Part shown: positions 49,509-58,262 of the stretch, one piece after another
How positions within the stretch are numbered: position 1 is the stretch's first letter
Layout of the letters: every line of letters begins with the position of its first letter
Assembly: GCF_000204645.1 (NCBI RefSeq)
Contig: NC_015422.1
Coordinates: 4,171,001 to 4,235,000 of the forward strand
Source of the DNA: Alicycliphilus denitrificans K601
Lineage (GTDB): Bacteria > Pseudomonadota > Gammaproteobacteria > Burkholderiales > Burkholderiaceae_C
Length of the DNA: 64,000 bases
Direction of reading: 5' to 3'
The notes under the pieces: generated by a model
What the model was told of the DNA's origin: nothing
Seen by the model: the letters and a program-made list of their open reading frames with translations, nothing else
Databases searched by the model: none
Program-made: the position numbers and the translations under genes

Positions 49509-50248
49509 GTCCGACACCCCAGCAAACCACCCGGCGCGTCCTCGTCACGGGCGCCAGCCGCGGCATTGGCCGTGCCGCCATGCGCCATCTGGCCGATGCC
49601 GGCTACCAGGTCGTCGGCCTGGCGCGCCATGCCCCTGGCGATGCGCGCCCGGACGAGCGGTTCGTGCAATGCGACCTGGCGGACCTGGAAGCCGCGCGCC
49701 AGGTCGTCGAAGGCCTGGCCCGGGAGGGAGGTTTCTACGCCCTGGTCAACAACGCCGCCATCGCCCACACCACCAGCATCGCCGACACGCGGGTCGCCGA
49801 CATGAACGAGGCCATGGCCCTGAACGTCAACGCCGCGCTGGTCTGCCTGCAGGCCCTGATGCCCGGCATGCGGCAGGCCGGCGCGGGCCGCGTGGTGAAC
49901 ATCTCTTCGCGCGCGGCCCTGGGCAAACCCAATCGCACCGCGTACAGCGCAACCAAAGCGGCCCTGATCGGGATGAGCCGGACCTGGGCGCTGGAGCTGG
50001 CCCCGCACAACATCACCGTCAACGTCATCGCGCCCGGCCCGGTGGCCACGGAGCTGTTCAAGCAGGCCAGCCCGCCCGGCGCCGAGCAGACCCGCGCCCT
50101 GCTGGCCGCGGTGCCGCTGCAGCGCATAGCGGAACCGGAGGAAATCGCCCATGCCATCGGCTTCCTGCTGCATCCGCTGGCGGGCTACATGACCGGGCAG
50201 ACGCTGCACATCGACGGCGGCCTGACCATCAGCGCCGCCCGGCTGTGA
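49505..50248 (+). CDS. SDR-family oxidoreductase (FabG-like)
   Basis: 247 aa, classical short-chain dehydrogenase/reductase. NAD(P) motif VTGASRGIGRAAM (TGxxxGIG), NNAAIAHTTS, the catalytic Ser in VNISSRAALG, YSATKAALIGMSRTWA (YxxxK), and C-terminal QTLHIDGGLTIS. Translationally coupled to the upstream CoA ligase by ATGA (49505-49508). In this cassette it could oxidise a hydroxyacyl-CoA, but pathway position is inferred only from context. Confidence 0.92.
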   Translation: MSPTPQQTTRRVLVTGASRGIGRAAMRHLADAGYQVVGLARHAPGDARPDERFVQCDLADLEAARQVVEGLAREGGFYALVNNAAIAHTTSIADTRVADMNEAMALNVNAALVCLQALMPGMRQAGAGRVVNISSRAALGKPNRTAYSATKAALIGMSRTWALELAPHNITVNVIAPGPVATELFKQASPPGAEQTRALLAAVPLQRIAEPEEIAHAIGFLLHPLAGYMTGQTLHIDGGLTISAARL

Positions 50249-50321
50249 AGCCCGGCAGCAGCGGCCCATCGCTTCCCCCCAACCAACCATCCATCACACA
50301 AAGAGAGAAGGAGACGACACC

Positions 50322-51527
50322 ATGTCATTCAGACACCATTGCGCCGCGGCCGCGGCCGCGCTGCTGTGCACGGCAGCCCAGGCGCAGGGCAGCCAGCCCG
50401 TGCGCATCGGCCTCATCGTGGACCAGTCCAGCGTGTACTCCGCCGTCACGGGCAAGGGCAGCATCACGGGTGCGCAAATGGCGATCGAGGAGCATGGCGG
50501 CAAAGTGCTCGGGCGCACCATCGAGCTGCTGAATTTCGACCACCAGAGCAAGGCGGATTCGGCGGCATCGAAAGCCAGGGAGTGGTACGACAACGGCGTC
50601 GATGCCATCCACGAGGCAAGCGGCTCCGCCGCCGCGCTGGCCGTGCTCAACGTAGCCAAGGAAAAGAACAAGGTGCTGGTGATGAGCGGCCCCGCCAGCG
50701 ACCGCATCACGGGCGACATGTGCGCTCCCACCGTGGCCCATTGGGCATACAACTCCCATGCGCTGGCCAACACCGTCGGCAAGGCGGCGGCCGAGCGCTT
50801 CGGCAAGAACTGGTTCTTCATCGCGGCCGACTACTCGGGCGGCCAGGACGTGGTCAAGGCCACGACCCAGGCCATTGCAACCGTGGGCGGCAAGGTCATC
50901 GGCGAGGCCAAGCACCCGCTGAACGCATCCGACTTCTCGTCCGCCGTCGTGCAGGCCCAGTCCAGCAAGGCCGACGTCGTGGGCCTCGCCAATTTCGGCA
51001 ATGACCTGGTCAACTCGATCAAGGCAGCGCGCGAGTTCGGCATCAAGCCCGACGGCAAGCAAAAGCTGGCCAGCCTGCTGATGTACATCACCGACGTGCA
51101 CTCGCTGGGCCTGAAGACCGCGCAAGGGATGCTGCTGTCCGAAGCGTTCTACTGGGACATGAACGACGAGACGCGCGCATTCGCGAAGAAGTACTTCGCC
51201 AGGATGAACGCCATGCCCAACATGAGCCAGATGGGCGTCTATTCCTCGGTCAAGCATTACCTCAAGGCCATCGAGGCGGCCGGCACGACGGACGCCGGCG
51301 CGGTCATGGCCAAGATGCGTGAATTGCCCGTGAACGACGTCTTCGCCAAGAACGGGAAGCTGCGCACCGACGGGATGATGGTCCACGACATGTACCTCTT
51401 CCAGGTCAAGACGCCGGCCGAATCGAAATACCCGTGGGACTACTACAAGGTCATGGGCTCGGTGCCTGCCGACAAGGCCTTCGTGCCGCTGAGCGAGTCC
51501 AGTTGCCCGCTGGCGAAGAAGCCCTGA
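50322..51527 (+). CDS. ABC-type branched-chain/aromatic acid substrate-binding protein (orphan)
   Basis: 401 aa. A signal peptide (MSFRHHCAAAAAALLCTAAQ, cleaved near AQA) is followed by a type-1 periplasmic-binding fold of the LivJ/urea/aromatic-acid class: VRIGLIVDQSSVYSAVTGKG, GAQMAIEEHGGKVLGR, EASGSAAALAVLNVA and WFFIAADYSGGQDVV. Such proteins feed LivFGHM-type ABC importers, but no permease or ATPase genes are in the window. AGAAGGAG lies just before the ATG. Likely ligand: an aromatic or alicyclic carboxylate, by cassette context. Confidence 0.9.
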   Translation: MSFRHHCAAAAAALLCTAAQAQGSQPVRIGLIVDQSSVYSAVTGKGSITGAQMAIEEHGGKVLGRTIELLNFDHQSKADSAASKAREWYDNGVDAIHEASGSAAALAVLNVAKEKNKVLVMSGPASDRITGDMCAPTVAHWAYNSHALANTVGKAAAERFGKNWFFIAADYSGGQDVVKATTQAIATVGGKVIGEAKHPLNASDFSSAVVQAQSSKADVVGLANFGNDLVNSIKAAREFGIKPDGKQKLASLLMYITDVHSLGLKTAQGMLLSEAFYWDMNDETRAFAKKYFARMNAMPNMSQMGVYSSVKHYLKAIEAAGTTDAGAVMAKMRELPVNDVFAKNGKLRTDGMMVHDMYLFQVKTPAESKYPWDYYKVMGSVPADKAFVPLSESSCPLAKKP

Positions 51528-51543
51528 AACAGGAGACGCCCCC

Positions 51544-52506
51544 ATGCATCTCTCCATGCTCAAGCGCGCCGCCGTACTGGCGTGCGCCACCGTACTGGCT
51601 CTGCCGGCCTTCGCCGCGGAGGACTATCCCAGGACGCCCATCACCCTCGTCGTAGGGTACGGAGCCGGCGGCGGCACCGACGTCTGCAACCGCGCCCTGG
51701 CACTGGACGTCGGCAGGCAGCTGGGCCAGCCCCTGGTGGTGGACAACAAGCCCGGGGCCGGCTCGTCGCTCTCGGTCGGCTTCATCACCCGGCAGCGGCC
51801 GGACGGCTACAGCATCGCGTCGCTCTCCACGGGGGGCGTGCTCAACCAGGTGCTTTCGCCCAACGTCAAGTACGACGTCACCAAAGACCTCACGCCCATC
51901 GCCATGGTGGCGCAGTACCAGGTCGGCCTCCTGGTGCGGGCGGATTCGGCATACAAGACGATGGCCGATCTGATCAATGCGGCCCAGAGCGCCAAGAAGC
52001 CCCTGACCTACAGCACGGCGGGCATTGGAACGCCGCAGCACCTGACGACGGAGCGGCTCGCGCAGAAGACAGGCACGCAGTGGGTCCACGCCCCCTACAA
52101 GAGCGGCCCGGAAGCGATCACCGCGCTGATGCGCGGAGACGTCGACTTCATGGCCCAGACCGCGGAGTGGGTGCCGTATGTGTGCGACGGGCGCCTGCGC
52201 CTGCTGTCGGTCTTCACCGGCGAGCGCATCAAGGGCTTCGATGCGCCGACCCTCAAGGAGCTGGGGTACGACCTCGTCGCCCCCAGCATCCTGGGCATCG
52301 CGGGGCCCGCAAGAATGGACGCGGCCATCGTGAAGAAGCTGCAGGACGCTTTCCACAAGGCGATCCAGACGGCCGAGTTCCAAAGCTGCGCGGACCAGTT
52401 CGGCCTGAAGCCCGACTTCAAGGACTCTGCGGCCTTCGGGGCGTTCCTGAAGGACACGCTGGCCGGCTGGACGCCGCTGCTCAGGCAATTCGCAAGCAAG
52501 GAATGA
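51544..52506 (+). CDS. Bug/TctC-family periplasmic solute-binding protein
   Basis: 320 aa. A signal peptide (MLKRAAVLACATVLALPAFA from codon 5) then Bug-fold motifs: YPRTPITLVVGYGAGGGTDV, GQPLVVDNKPGAGSSLSVGF and RPDGYSIASLSTGG. This is a second solute-binding protein of a different transporter class in the same cassette, again without membrane partners. It lies 17 bases after the ABC-type receptor and three bases before the acyl-CoA dehydrogenase. Confidence 0.93.
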   Translation: MHLSMLKRAAVLACATVLALPAFAAEDYPRTPITLVVGYGAGGGTDVCNRALALDVGRQLGQPLVVDNKPGAGSSLSVGFITRQRPDGYSIASLSTGGVLNQVLSPNVKYDVTKDLTPIAMVAQYQVGLLVRADSAYKTMADLINAAQSAKKPLTYSTAGIGTPQHLTTERLAQKTGTQWVHAPYKSGPEAITALMRGDVDFMAQTAEWVPYVCDGRLRLLSVFTGERIKGFDAPTLKELGYDLVAPSILGIAGPARMDAAIVKKLQDAFHKAIQTAEFQSCADQFGLKPDFKDSAAFGAFLKDTLAGWTPLLRQFASKE

Positions 52507-52509
52507 ACG

Positions 52510-53709
52510 ATGACCACCCAACACACCCAGAGCTCCCCCGCCTGGCTCGAATGGCCATTTCTCGACGATGGCCATCGCCGGCTCGCCGTGGAGCTTGATG
52601 CCTGGTGCCAGGACCACCTGCAGCACATCGACGAGACCGATCTGCATGCCGCGTGCCGAGCCCTGGTTTCCGCGCTCGGGCAAGACGGCTGGCTGCGGTA
52701 CTGCGTCGTCGCGGGCGACAAGGGCCAGTTCGGCGGCCAGGCGGCCGAGCTGGACTCCCGCAGCCTGTGCATCATCCGGGAGACCCTGGCACGCCACCAT
52801 GCCCTGGCGGACTTCGCATTCGCCATGCAGGGGCTGGGCAGCGGCACCATCTCCCTTGCGGGCAGCGATGCACAGAAGGCCGCCTATCTGCCGGCGGTGG
52901 CCCGGGGCACGAAGATCGGCGCGTTCGCACTGTCCGAGCCCGACGCCGGCTCGGACGTGGCCGCGCTGTCGTGCAGGGCCGAAGCCGATGGCGACGGCTA
53001 CGTGCTCAACGGCAGCAAGACCTGGATCTCCAACGGAGGGCTCGCGGATTTCTACTGCGTGTTCGCGCGCACGCAGGCCGACGCGGGTTCACGCGGCATT
53101 TCCGCCTTCATCGTGGATGCCGGTACCGCGGGCCTGAGCGTGGACGACTCCATCAGCGTGATCTCGCCCCACCCGCTGGCCTCGCTCCACTTCGAGAACT
53201 GCAGGGTTCCTCGAAGCTGCATGCTGGGGCCACCCGACCAGGGGTTCAAGCTGGCCATGCGCTCGCTCGACATTTTCCGTGCCTCGGTTGCCGCCGCGGC
53301 CATCGGCTTTGCGCGCCGGGCGATGCAGGAAGGCCTGCAGCACGCCACCCGGCGCAGGATGTTCGGGCAGACGCTGGCGGACTTCCAGCTGACGCAGGCC
53401 GCCTTCGGGGACATGGCCACGGCCATAGACCAGAGCGCCCTGCTCACCTACAGGGCCGCGTGGGTGCGTGACGTGCAAAAGCGCGCATCCACCGCGGAAA
53501 CGGCAATGGCAAAAATGGCAGCCACCGAGTCGGCGCAGCAGGTGATAGACCGTGCGCTGCAAATGTTCGGCGGCAAGGGCGTGACCGTGGGCAATCCGCT
53601 CGAACGCCTTTACCGGGACATCCGCTCGCTGCGCATCTACGAAGGCGCGACGGAGGTCCAAAAGCTCATCATCAGCCGGGAGGTGCTCAGGCCCTTCGCG
53701 CCGCATTGA
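52510..53709 (+). CDS. Acyl-CoA dehydrogenase
   Basis: 399 aa FAD flavoenzyme that introduces a 2,3-double bond into acyl-CoA. Family motifs: GAFALSEPDAGSDVAALSCR (FAD/substrate), NGSKTWISNGGLADFYCVFA, GRKMFG-like RRMFGQTLADFQLTQ, QMFGGKGVT, and the C-terminal RIYEGATEVQKLIISREVLR whose Glu in YEG is the usual catalytic base. It closes the cassette, followed by a bidirectional terminator. Its presence implies a CoA-linked, beta-oxidation-like route started by the upstream ligase. Confidence 0.94.
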   Translation: MTTQHTQSSPAWLEWPFLDDGHRRLAVELDAWCQDHLQHIDETDLHAACRALVSALGQDGWLRYCVVAGDKGQFGGQAAELDSRSLCIIRETLARHHALADFAFAMQGLGSGTISLAGSDAQKAAYLPAVARGTKIGAFALSEPDAGSDVAALSCRAEADGDGYVLNGSKTWISNGGLADFYCVFARTQADAGSRGISAFIVDAGTAGLSVDDSISVISPHPLASLHFENCRVPRSCMLGPPDQGFKLAMRSLDIFRASVAAAAIGFARRAMQEGLQHATRRRMFGQTLADFQLTQAAFGDMATAIDQSALLTYRAAWVRDVQKRASTAETAMAKMAATESAQQVIDRALQMFGGKGVTVGNPLERLYRDIRSLRIYEGATEVQKLIISREVLRPFAPH

Positions 53710-53730
53710 GCCGGCGGCCGTGCGCCCAAC

Positions 53731-53761
53731 AAAAAACCGGTGCCATGGCACCGGTTTTTTT
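53731..53761. terminator. Bidirectional intrinsic terminator between the cassette and ftsZ
   Basis: An A-run (53731-53736), a perfect self-complementary core CCGGTGCCATGGCACCGG (53737-53754) and a T-run (53755-53761) make a symmetrical terminator serving the acyl-CoA dehydrogenase gene (plus) and ftsZ (minus). Confidence 0.9.
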
Positions 53762-53789
53762 CTGGGCCGCGGGCGTTGCCGCCGCGTGG

Positions 53790-55010
53790 TCAATCCGCCT
53801 GCTTGCGCAGGAACGCGGGGATCTCCAGCTCGTCCATGCCGCCCGAGGACAGCGCGTCCACGCGCGCCGTGGCCGCCGTGCGGGTGCTGCGCCAGACGCT
53901 GGGCACCTGCATGTTGCCGTACTCGGCCTGGGCCGCGCCGCCGAGCACGCCGCCCGGCATGGCGGCGCCCGCCATGGGCATCTGGTAGGCCACGTTGTCG
54001 GTGCCGGTGCGCAGGGACTGCACCACCTGCATGGTCTGGCGGCGCGCGTTCTGGCGCGACAGGCCCGTGGCCACCACCGTCACGCGGATGTCGTCGCCCA
54101 GGCTGTCGTCGTAGGCGGCGCCGAAGATGACGTGCGCGTCGGGCGAGGCGTAGGCGTTGATGGTGTTCATCGCCAGGCGCGACTCGGACAGCTTGAGGCT
54201 GCCCTTGCTGGCCGTGACCAGCACCAGCACGCCCTTGGCGCCCGAGAGGTCGATGCCTTCGAGCAGCGGGCAGGCGATGGCCTGCTCGGCCGCGATGCGC
54301 GCACGGTCGGGGCCGCTGGCCGTGGCCGTGCCCATCATGGCCTTGCCGGGTTCGCCCATCACGGTGCGCACGTCCTCGAAGTCCACGTTCACCTGGCCGT
54401 ACTCGTTGATGATCTCGGCGATGCCGCCCACGGCGTTCTTGAGCACGTCGTTGGCGTGAGCGAAGGCCTCGTCCTGGGTGATGTCGTCGCCCAGCACTTC
54501 GAGCAGCTTCTCGTTGAGCACCACGATCAGCGAATCGACGTTGGCCTCCAGCTCGGCCAGGCCCTCGTCGGCGTTCTTCATGCGGCGGCCGCCCTCCCAG
54601 TCGAAGGGCTTGGTGACCACGCCCACGGTGAGGATGCCCATCTCCTTGGCCACGCGCGCGATCACGGGCGCGGCGCCCGTGCCCGTGCCACCACCCATGC
54701 CGGCGGTGATGAACAGCATGTGCGCACCGGCAATGGCCTGGCGGATGTCCTCCTGCGCGGCCTCGGCGGCCTCGCGGCCCTTGTCGGGCTTGCTGCCGGC
54801 GCCCAGGCCGTTGCTGCCCAGCTGGATGGTGCGGTGCGCCGTGCTGCGCGAGAGCGCCTGGGAGTCGGTGTTCGCGCAGACGAACTCCACGCCCTGCACG
54901 CTGCGCGCGATCATGTGCGCGACGGCGTTGCCGCCGCCACCGCCGACACCGATCACCTTGATCTGCGTGCCCTGGTTGAACTCTTCGGACTCGATCATTT
55001 CGATGGTCAT
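53790..55010 (-). CDS. ftsZ: Cell division protein FtsZ
   Basis: 406 aa tubulin-like GTPase that forms the Z-ring. IKVIGVGGGGGNAVAHMI at the N-terminus, the tubulin signature AGMGGGTGTGAAPVIA, the T7-loop region LSGAKGVLVLVTASKGSLKL, a variable linker, and the conserved C-terminal peptide MDELEIPAFLRKQAD that binds FtsA and ZipA. The start at 55010 has AGGAG upstream; an internal ATG at 54998 is a less likely alternative. It is the last gene of the division cluster and is followed by the bidirectional terminator, not by lpxC. Confidence 0.98.
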   Translation of the reverse strand: MTIEMIESEEFNQGTQIKVIGVGGGGGNAVAHMIARSVQGVEFVCANTDSQALSRSTAHRTIQLGSNGLGAGSKPDKGREAAEAAQEDIRQAIAGAHMLFITAGMGGGTGTGAAPVIARVAKEMGILTVGVVTKPFDWEGGRRMKNADEGLAELEANVDSLIVVLNEKLLEVLGDDITQDEAFAHANDVLKNAVGGIAEIINEYGQVNVDFEDVRTVMGEPGKAMMGTATASGPDRARIAAEQAIACPLLEGIDLSGAKGVLVLVTASKGSLKLSESRLAMNTINAYASPDAHVIFGAAYDDSLGDDIRVTVVATGLSRQNARRQTMQVVQSLRTGTDNVAYQMPMAGAAMPGGVLGGAAQAEYGNMQVPSVWRSTRTAATARVDALSSGGMDELEIPAFLRKQAD

Positions 55011-55118
55011 GATGCTGCTCCTGAAACTTCCGTTGTGATATGCAATTGCCAAAGGTTTGTGCGTGTTCCTGTCCTGTGACGGGTCGTCCCGCCGGGGGGC
55101 GGAGCGGTACTTCGCCAT

Positions 55119-55140
55119 CGCCCCCGCTTCCTGCGGGGCG
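55119..55140 (-). other. GC-rich hairpin in the ftsA-ftsZ gap
   Basis: CGCCCCGC / GCGGGGGCG-type arms (55133-55140 and 55119-55127) around a TTCC/GGAA-type loop lie in the 171-base gap between ftsA and ftsZ, the only sizeable gap in the division cluster. No T-run follows, so it is not a typical terminator; it may be an RNA-processing or attenuation element upstream of ftsZ. Confidence 0.35.
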
Positions 55141-55181
55141 GGCCGGCGCGCGCGAGCCAGAGCAGTGGGGCCGTCGTCATC

Positions 55182-56411
55182 TCAGAAATTCCCCACGATG
55201 AAGTCCTTGAAGCGGCCGAAGGCGGTCTTCACCGAACCGCTCTTGGCCGCCACCTTGAAGCCGCGCAGCCGCGCCAGGCGCGCCTCTTCGAGCAGGCCCA
55301 TGACGGTGGCCGCGCGCGGCTGGGCGATCATGTCGGCCAGCGCGCTCGAATACTTCGGCAGGCCGCGGCGCACGGGCTTGAGGAAGATGTCCTCGCCCAG
55401 CTCGACCATGCCCGGCATGACCGAGCTGCCGCCCGTGAGCACGATGCCCGAGGACAGCACCTCCTCGTAGCCCGACTCGCGGATCACCTGCTGCACCAGC
55501 GAGAAGATCTCTTCCACGCGCGGCTCGATGACGCCGGCCAGCGCCTGCTTGCTCAGCATGCGCGGGCTGCGGTCGCCCAGGCCCGGCACCTCCACCTGCG
55601 CCTCGGGGTCGGCCAGCAGCTGCTTGGCGTAGCCGCTTTCCACCTTGATGTCCTCGGCGTCCTTGGTCGGCGTGCGCAGCGCCATGGCGATGTCGCTCGT
55701 GATCAGGTCGCCCGCGATCGGCAGCACGGCCGTGTGGCGGATCGCGCCGCCGGTGAAGATGGCCACGTCGGTGGTGCCCGCGCCGATGTCGACCACGGCC
55801 ACGCCCAGCTCGCGCTCGTCGTCGGTGAGCACAGCCTGGCTGCTGGCCAGCGGGTTGAGCATGAGCTGCTCGACCTCCAGGCCGCAGCGGCGCACGCACT
55901 TGATGATGTTCTCGGCCGCGCTCTGCGCGCCGGTCACGATGTGGATCTTGGCCTCCAGGCGGATGCCGCTCATGCCGATGGGCTCCTTCACGTCCTGCCC
56001 GTCGATCACGAATTCCTGCGGCTCCACCAAGAGCAGGCGCTGGTCGCTGGAGATGTTGATGGCCTTGGCCGTCTCCACCACGCGCGCCACGTCGGCCGGC
56101 GTGACCTCCTTGTCCTTCACCGCCACCATGCCGCTGGAGTTGAGCCCGCGGATGTGGCTGCCGGTGATGCCGGTGTAGACGCGCTGGATCTTGCAGTCAG
56201 CCATCAGCTCGGCCTCCTTGAGGGCCTGCTGGATGCTCTGCACCGTGGCGTCGATGTTCACCACCACGCCGCGCTTGAGGCCGTTGCTGGGCGCCACGCC
56301 CAGGCCGGCGAGCTTGAGCTCGCCGCCCGGCATCACCTCGGCCACCACGGCCATGACCTTGGCGGTGCCGATGTCCAGCCCCACGACCACGTCTTTGTAT
56401 TCTCTTGCCAT
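55182..56411 (-). CDS. ftsA: Cell division protein FtsA
   Basis: 409 aa actin-like ATPase that tethers FtsZ to the membrane. VVGLDIGTAKVMAVVAEV (phosphate 1), the 1C domain, AVVDIGAGTTDVAIFTGGA (phosphate 2), GIVLTGGSSVMPGMVELG (adenosine) and a C-terminal amphipathic helix FGRFKDFIVGNF for membrane binding are seen. The ATG at 56411 starts five bases after the ftsQ stop. Confidence 0.98.
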   Translation of the reverse strand: MAREYKDVVVGLDIGTAKVMAVVAEVMPGGELKLAGLGVAPSNGLKRGVVVNIDATVQSIQQALKEAELMADCKIQRVYTGITGSHIRGLNSSGMVAVKDKEVTPADVARVVETAKAINISSDQRLLLVEPQEFVIDGQDVKEPIGMSGIRLEAKIHIVTGAQSAAENIIKCVRRCGLEVEQLMLNPLASSQAVLTDDERELGVAVVDIGAGTTDVAIFTGGAIRHTAVLPIAGDLITSDIAMALRTPTKDAEDIKVESGYAKQLLADPEAQVEVPGLGDRSPRMLSKQALAGVIEPRVEEIFSLVQQVIRESGYEEVLSSGIVLTGGSSVMPGMVELGEDIFLKPVRRGLPKYSSALADMIAQPRAATVMGLLEEARLARLRGFKVAAKSGSVKTAFGRFKDFIVGNF

Positions 56412-56416
56412 AGTTC

Positions 56417-57289
56417 TCAGTCCTGCCCTCGGTTGTTCTTTGCTGCCGCGCGCGCGCGTGCCGCCGCGCGCGCCGCCGCCTTGCGCTCCGCCTCGCGCTG
56501 GGCGGCCACGCGCTGCGCCTCGGTGGCCACCGTGGTCACCCCGCGCAAGCGCAGCGCGTAGCCGTCCGCATAGCGCAGGTCGGCGTATTCCAGCGCGTCC
56601 ACGCCGCGCCCCTGCTGCCTGGCCACGCCGGGCAAGGTGCTCACCAGGCGGCGCGCGCGGTCGAGCACCAGGTCCTGCGTGCCGCTGCCCAGCTCCAGCA
56701 CGGCGCCGCCGGCCAGGGCGACGCGCCAGCCGCCGTTGCCCGTGAGCTCCAGCGTGTCGATGCCCGCGCCCAGCGGCTCCAGCACGGGCGCCAGGCGCCG
56801 GACCATGTCCAGCATCTCGGCGGACCGCCCGGGCGCGCCCAGCAGGCGCGGCAGGCCGTCCTGCTCCACGTCGTCGGCATCGGCCTCGAAGACCTCGCCC
56901 TGGCTGTCGACCAGCGTGGCGCTGCCCTCGGGGCCCCAGTAGGCTGCCACGTCGTGCTCCTGCAGCTGCACGCGCAGGCCGCTCGGGAATTCGCGGCGCA
57001 CATGGGCGCTGCGCACCCAGGGCACCTGCTCGAAGGCGCGGCGCGCGGCCTCCAGGTCCACGGTGAAGAAGTTGCCCACGAGCTGCGGCGCCACGTTGGC
57101 GCGCAGGCTCAGGGCGCTGGTGTGCACCAGATCGCCCTCGACGGCGATGTGCCCGATCGCGAACGCGGGCTGGCGCAGCAGCCACGCGCCGCCCGCCACC
57201 AGCACGCCCACGACGCAGCCCACGAACAGGACCGTGGCGGTCATGTTCATGAGGCGTACGTCCAGCGGTGTGGGCAGCGTGGCGTTCAT
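56417..57289 (-). CDS. ftsQ: Cell division protein FtsQ
   Basis: 290 aa bitopic divisome scaffold protein. A cytoplasmic N-terminus, one transmembrane helix (about 15-38, VLFVGCVVGVLVAGGAWLL), a POTRA domain (IGHIAVEGDLVHTSALSLRA; VPWVRSAHVRREFP) and the beta domain (VEQDGLPRLLGAPG) follow in the usual order. The C-terminal tail is an Ala/Arg-rich helical extension (residues about 255-290). Four bases separate it from ddlB and five from ftsA. Confidence 0.96.
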   Translation of the reverse strand: MNATLPTPLDVRLMNMTATVLFVGCVVGVLVAGGAWLLRQPAFAIGHIAVEGDLVHTSALSLRANVAPQLVGNFFTVDLEAARRAFEQVPWVRSAHVRREFPSGLRVQLQEHDVAAYWGPEGSATLVDSQGEVFEADADDVEQDGLPRLLGAPGRSAEMLDMVRRLAPVLEPLGAGIDTLELTGNGGWRVALAGGAVLELGSGTQDLVLDRARRLVSTLPGVARQQGRGVDALEYADLRYADGYALRLRGVTTVATEAQRVAAQREAERKAAARAAARARAAAKNNRGQD

Positions 57290-57293
57290 GTGG

Positions 57294-58262
57294 TCACTTC
57301 CCCTGCAATGCGTCCAGCGACGCGCTGGCCAGGATGCGCAGGCACAGGTCGGGGTAGCTGATGCCGCTGGCCTTGGCCGACATGGGCACGAGCGAGTGGC
57401 CGGTCATGCCGGGAGAGGTGTTGATCTCCAGCAGAAAGGGCTTGCGGTCGCTCTTACGGACCATGATGTCGGCGCGCGCCCAGCCGCGGCAGCCCAGGGT
57501 GCGGTAGGCCTGAACCACGATGCGCCGGATCTCCCGCTCCTCGGCCTCCGGCAGGCCGCTCGGGCAGTGGTACTGCGTGACGTCGGTGAAGTACTTGTTC
57601 TGGTAGTCGTAGTTGCCCTCGGGCGCCACGATGCGGATCACGGGCAGGGCCTGCGCCGCATCGCCCTGGCCCAGCACGGGGCAGGTGGTCTCGTCGCCGT
57701 CGATGAACTGCTCGCACAGCACCTCGGGGTCGTGCTGCGCGGCGAGGCGGTAGGCCTGCTCGCACTGGCCCAGCGAGGTGACCTTGGTCAGGCCGATGGT
57801 GGAGCCCTCGCGCGAGGGCTTGACGATCATGGGCGAGCCCAGCTCTTGGAAGGCCTGGGCCGTCTCGGCGCTGCTGGAGACGAGCCGCCAGTCGGGCGTG
57901 GGCAGGCCCTCGAAGCGCCAGATGCGCTTGGTCATGATCTTGTCCATGGCGATGCTGGACGCCATGACGCCGGGGCCGGTATAGGGGATGCCCAGCAGCT
58001 CCAGCGCGCCCTGCACCGTGCCGTCCTCGCCGTGGCGGCCATGCAGGGCGATGAAGCAGCGCTGGTAGCCGTGGGTCTTGAGTTCCGACAGGTCGGCGTG
58101 CGCGGGATCGAACGCATGGGCATCGACGCCGCGCGCGCGCAGCGCCTGCAGCACGCCGCCGCCGGACATGAGCGAGACCTCGCGCTCGGCCGAATCGCCG
58201 CCCATGAGCACGGCCACCTTGCCCAGCGCCTGCACGTCGATTTTCAGGTCATTTTGGGTCAT
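57294..58262 (-). CDS. ddlB: D-alanine--D-alanine ligase
   Basis: 322 aa ATP-grasp enzyme making the D-Ala-D-Ala dipeptide of the peptidoglycan stem. N-terminal [47 protein letters not shown]-equivalent [29 protein letters not shown], and the metal-binding ARADIMVR / [20 protein letters not shown]. The position in the division cluster supports ddlB. The start overlaps the murC stop (ATGA). Confidence 0.97.
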   Translation of the reverse strand: MTQNDLKIDVQALGKVAVLMGGDSAEREVSLMSGGGVLQALRARGVDAHAFDPAHADLSELKTHGYQRCFIALHGRHGEDGTVQGALELLGIPYTGPGVMASSIAMDKIMTKRIWRFEGLPTPDWRLVSSSAETAQAFQELGSPMIVKPSREGSTIGLTKVTSLGQCEQAYRLAAQHDPEVLCEQFIDGDETTCPVLGQGDAAQALPVIRIVAPEGNYDYQNKYFTDVTQYHCPSGLPEAEEREIRRIVVQAYRTLGCRGWARADIMVRKSDRKPFLLEINTSPGMTGHSLVPMSAKASGISYPDLCLRILASASLDALQGK

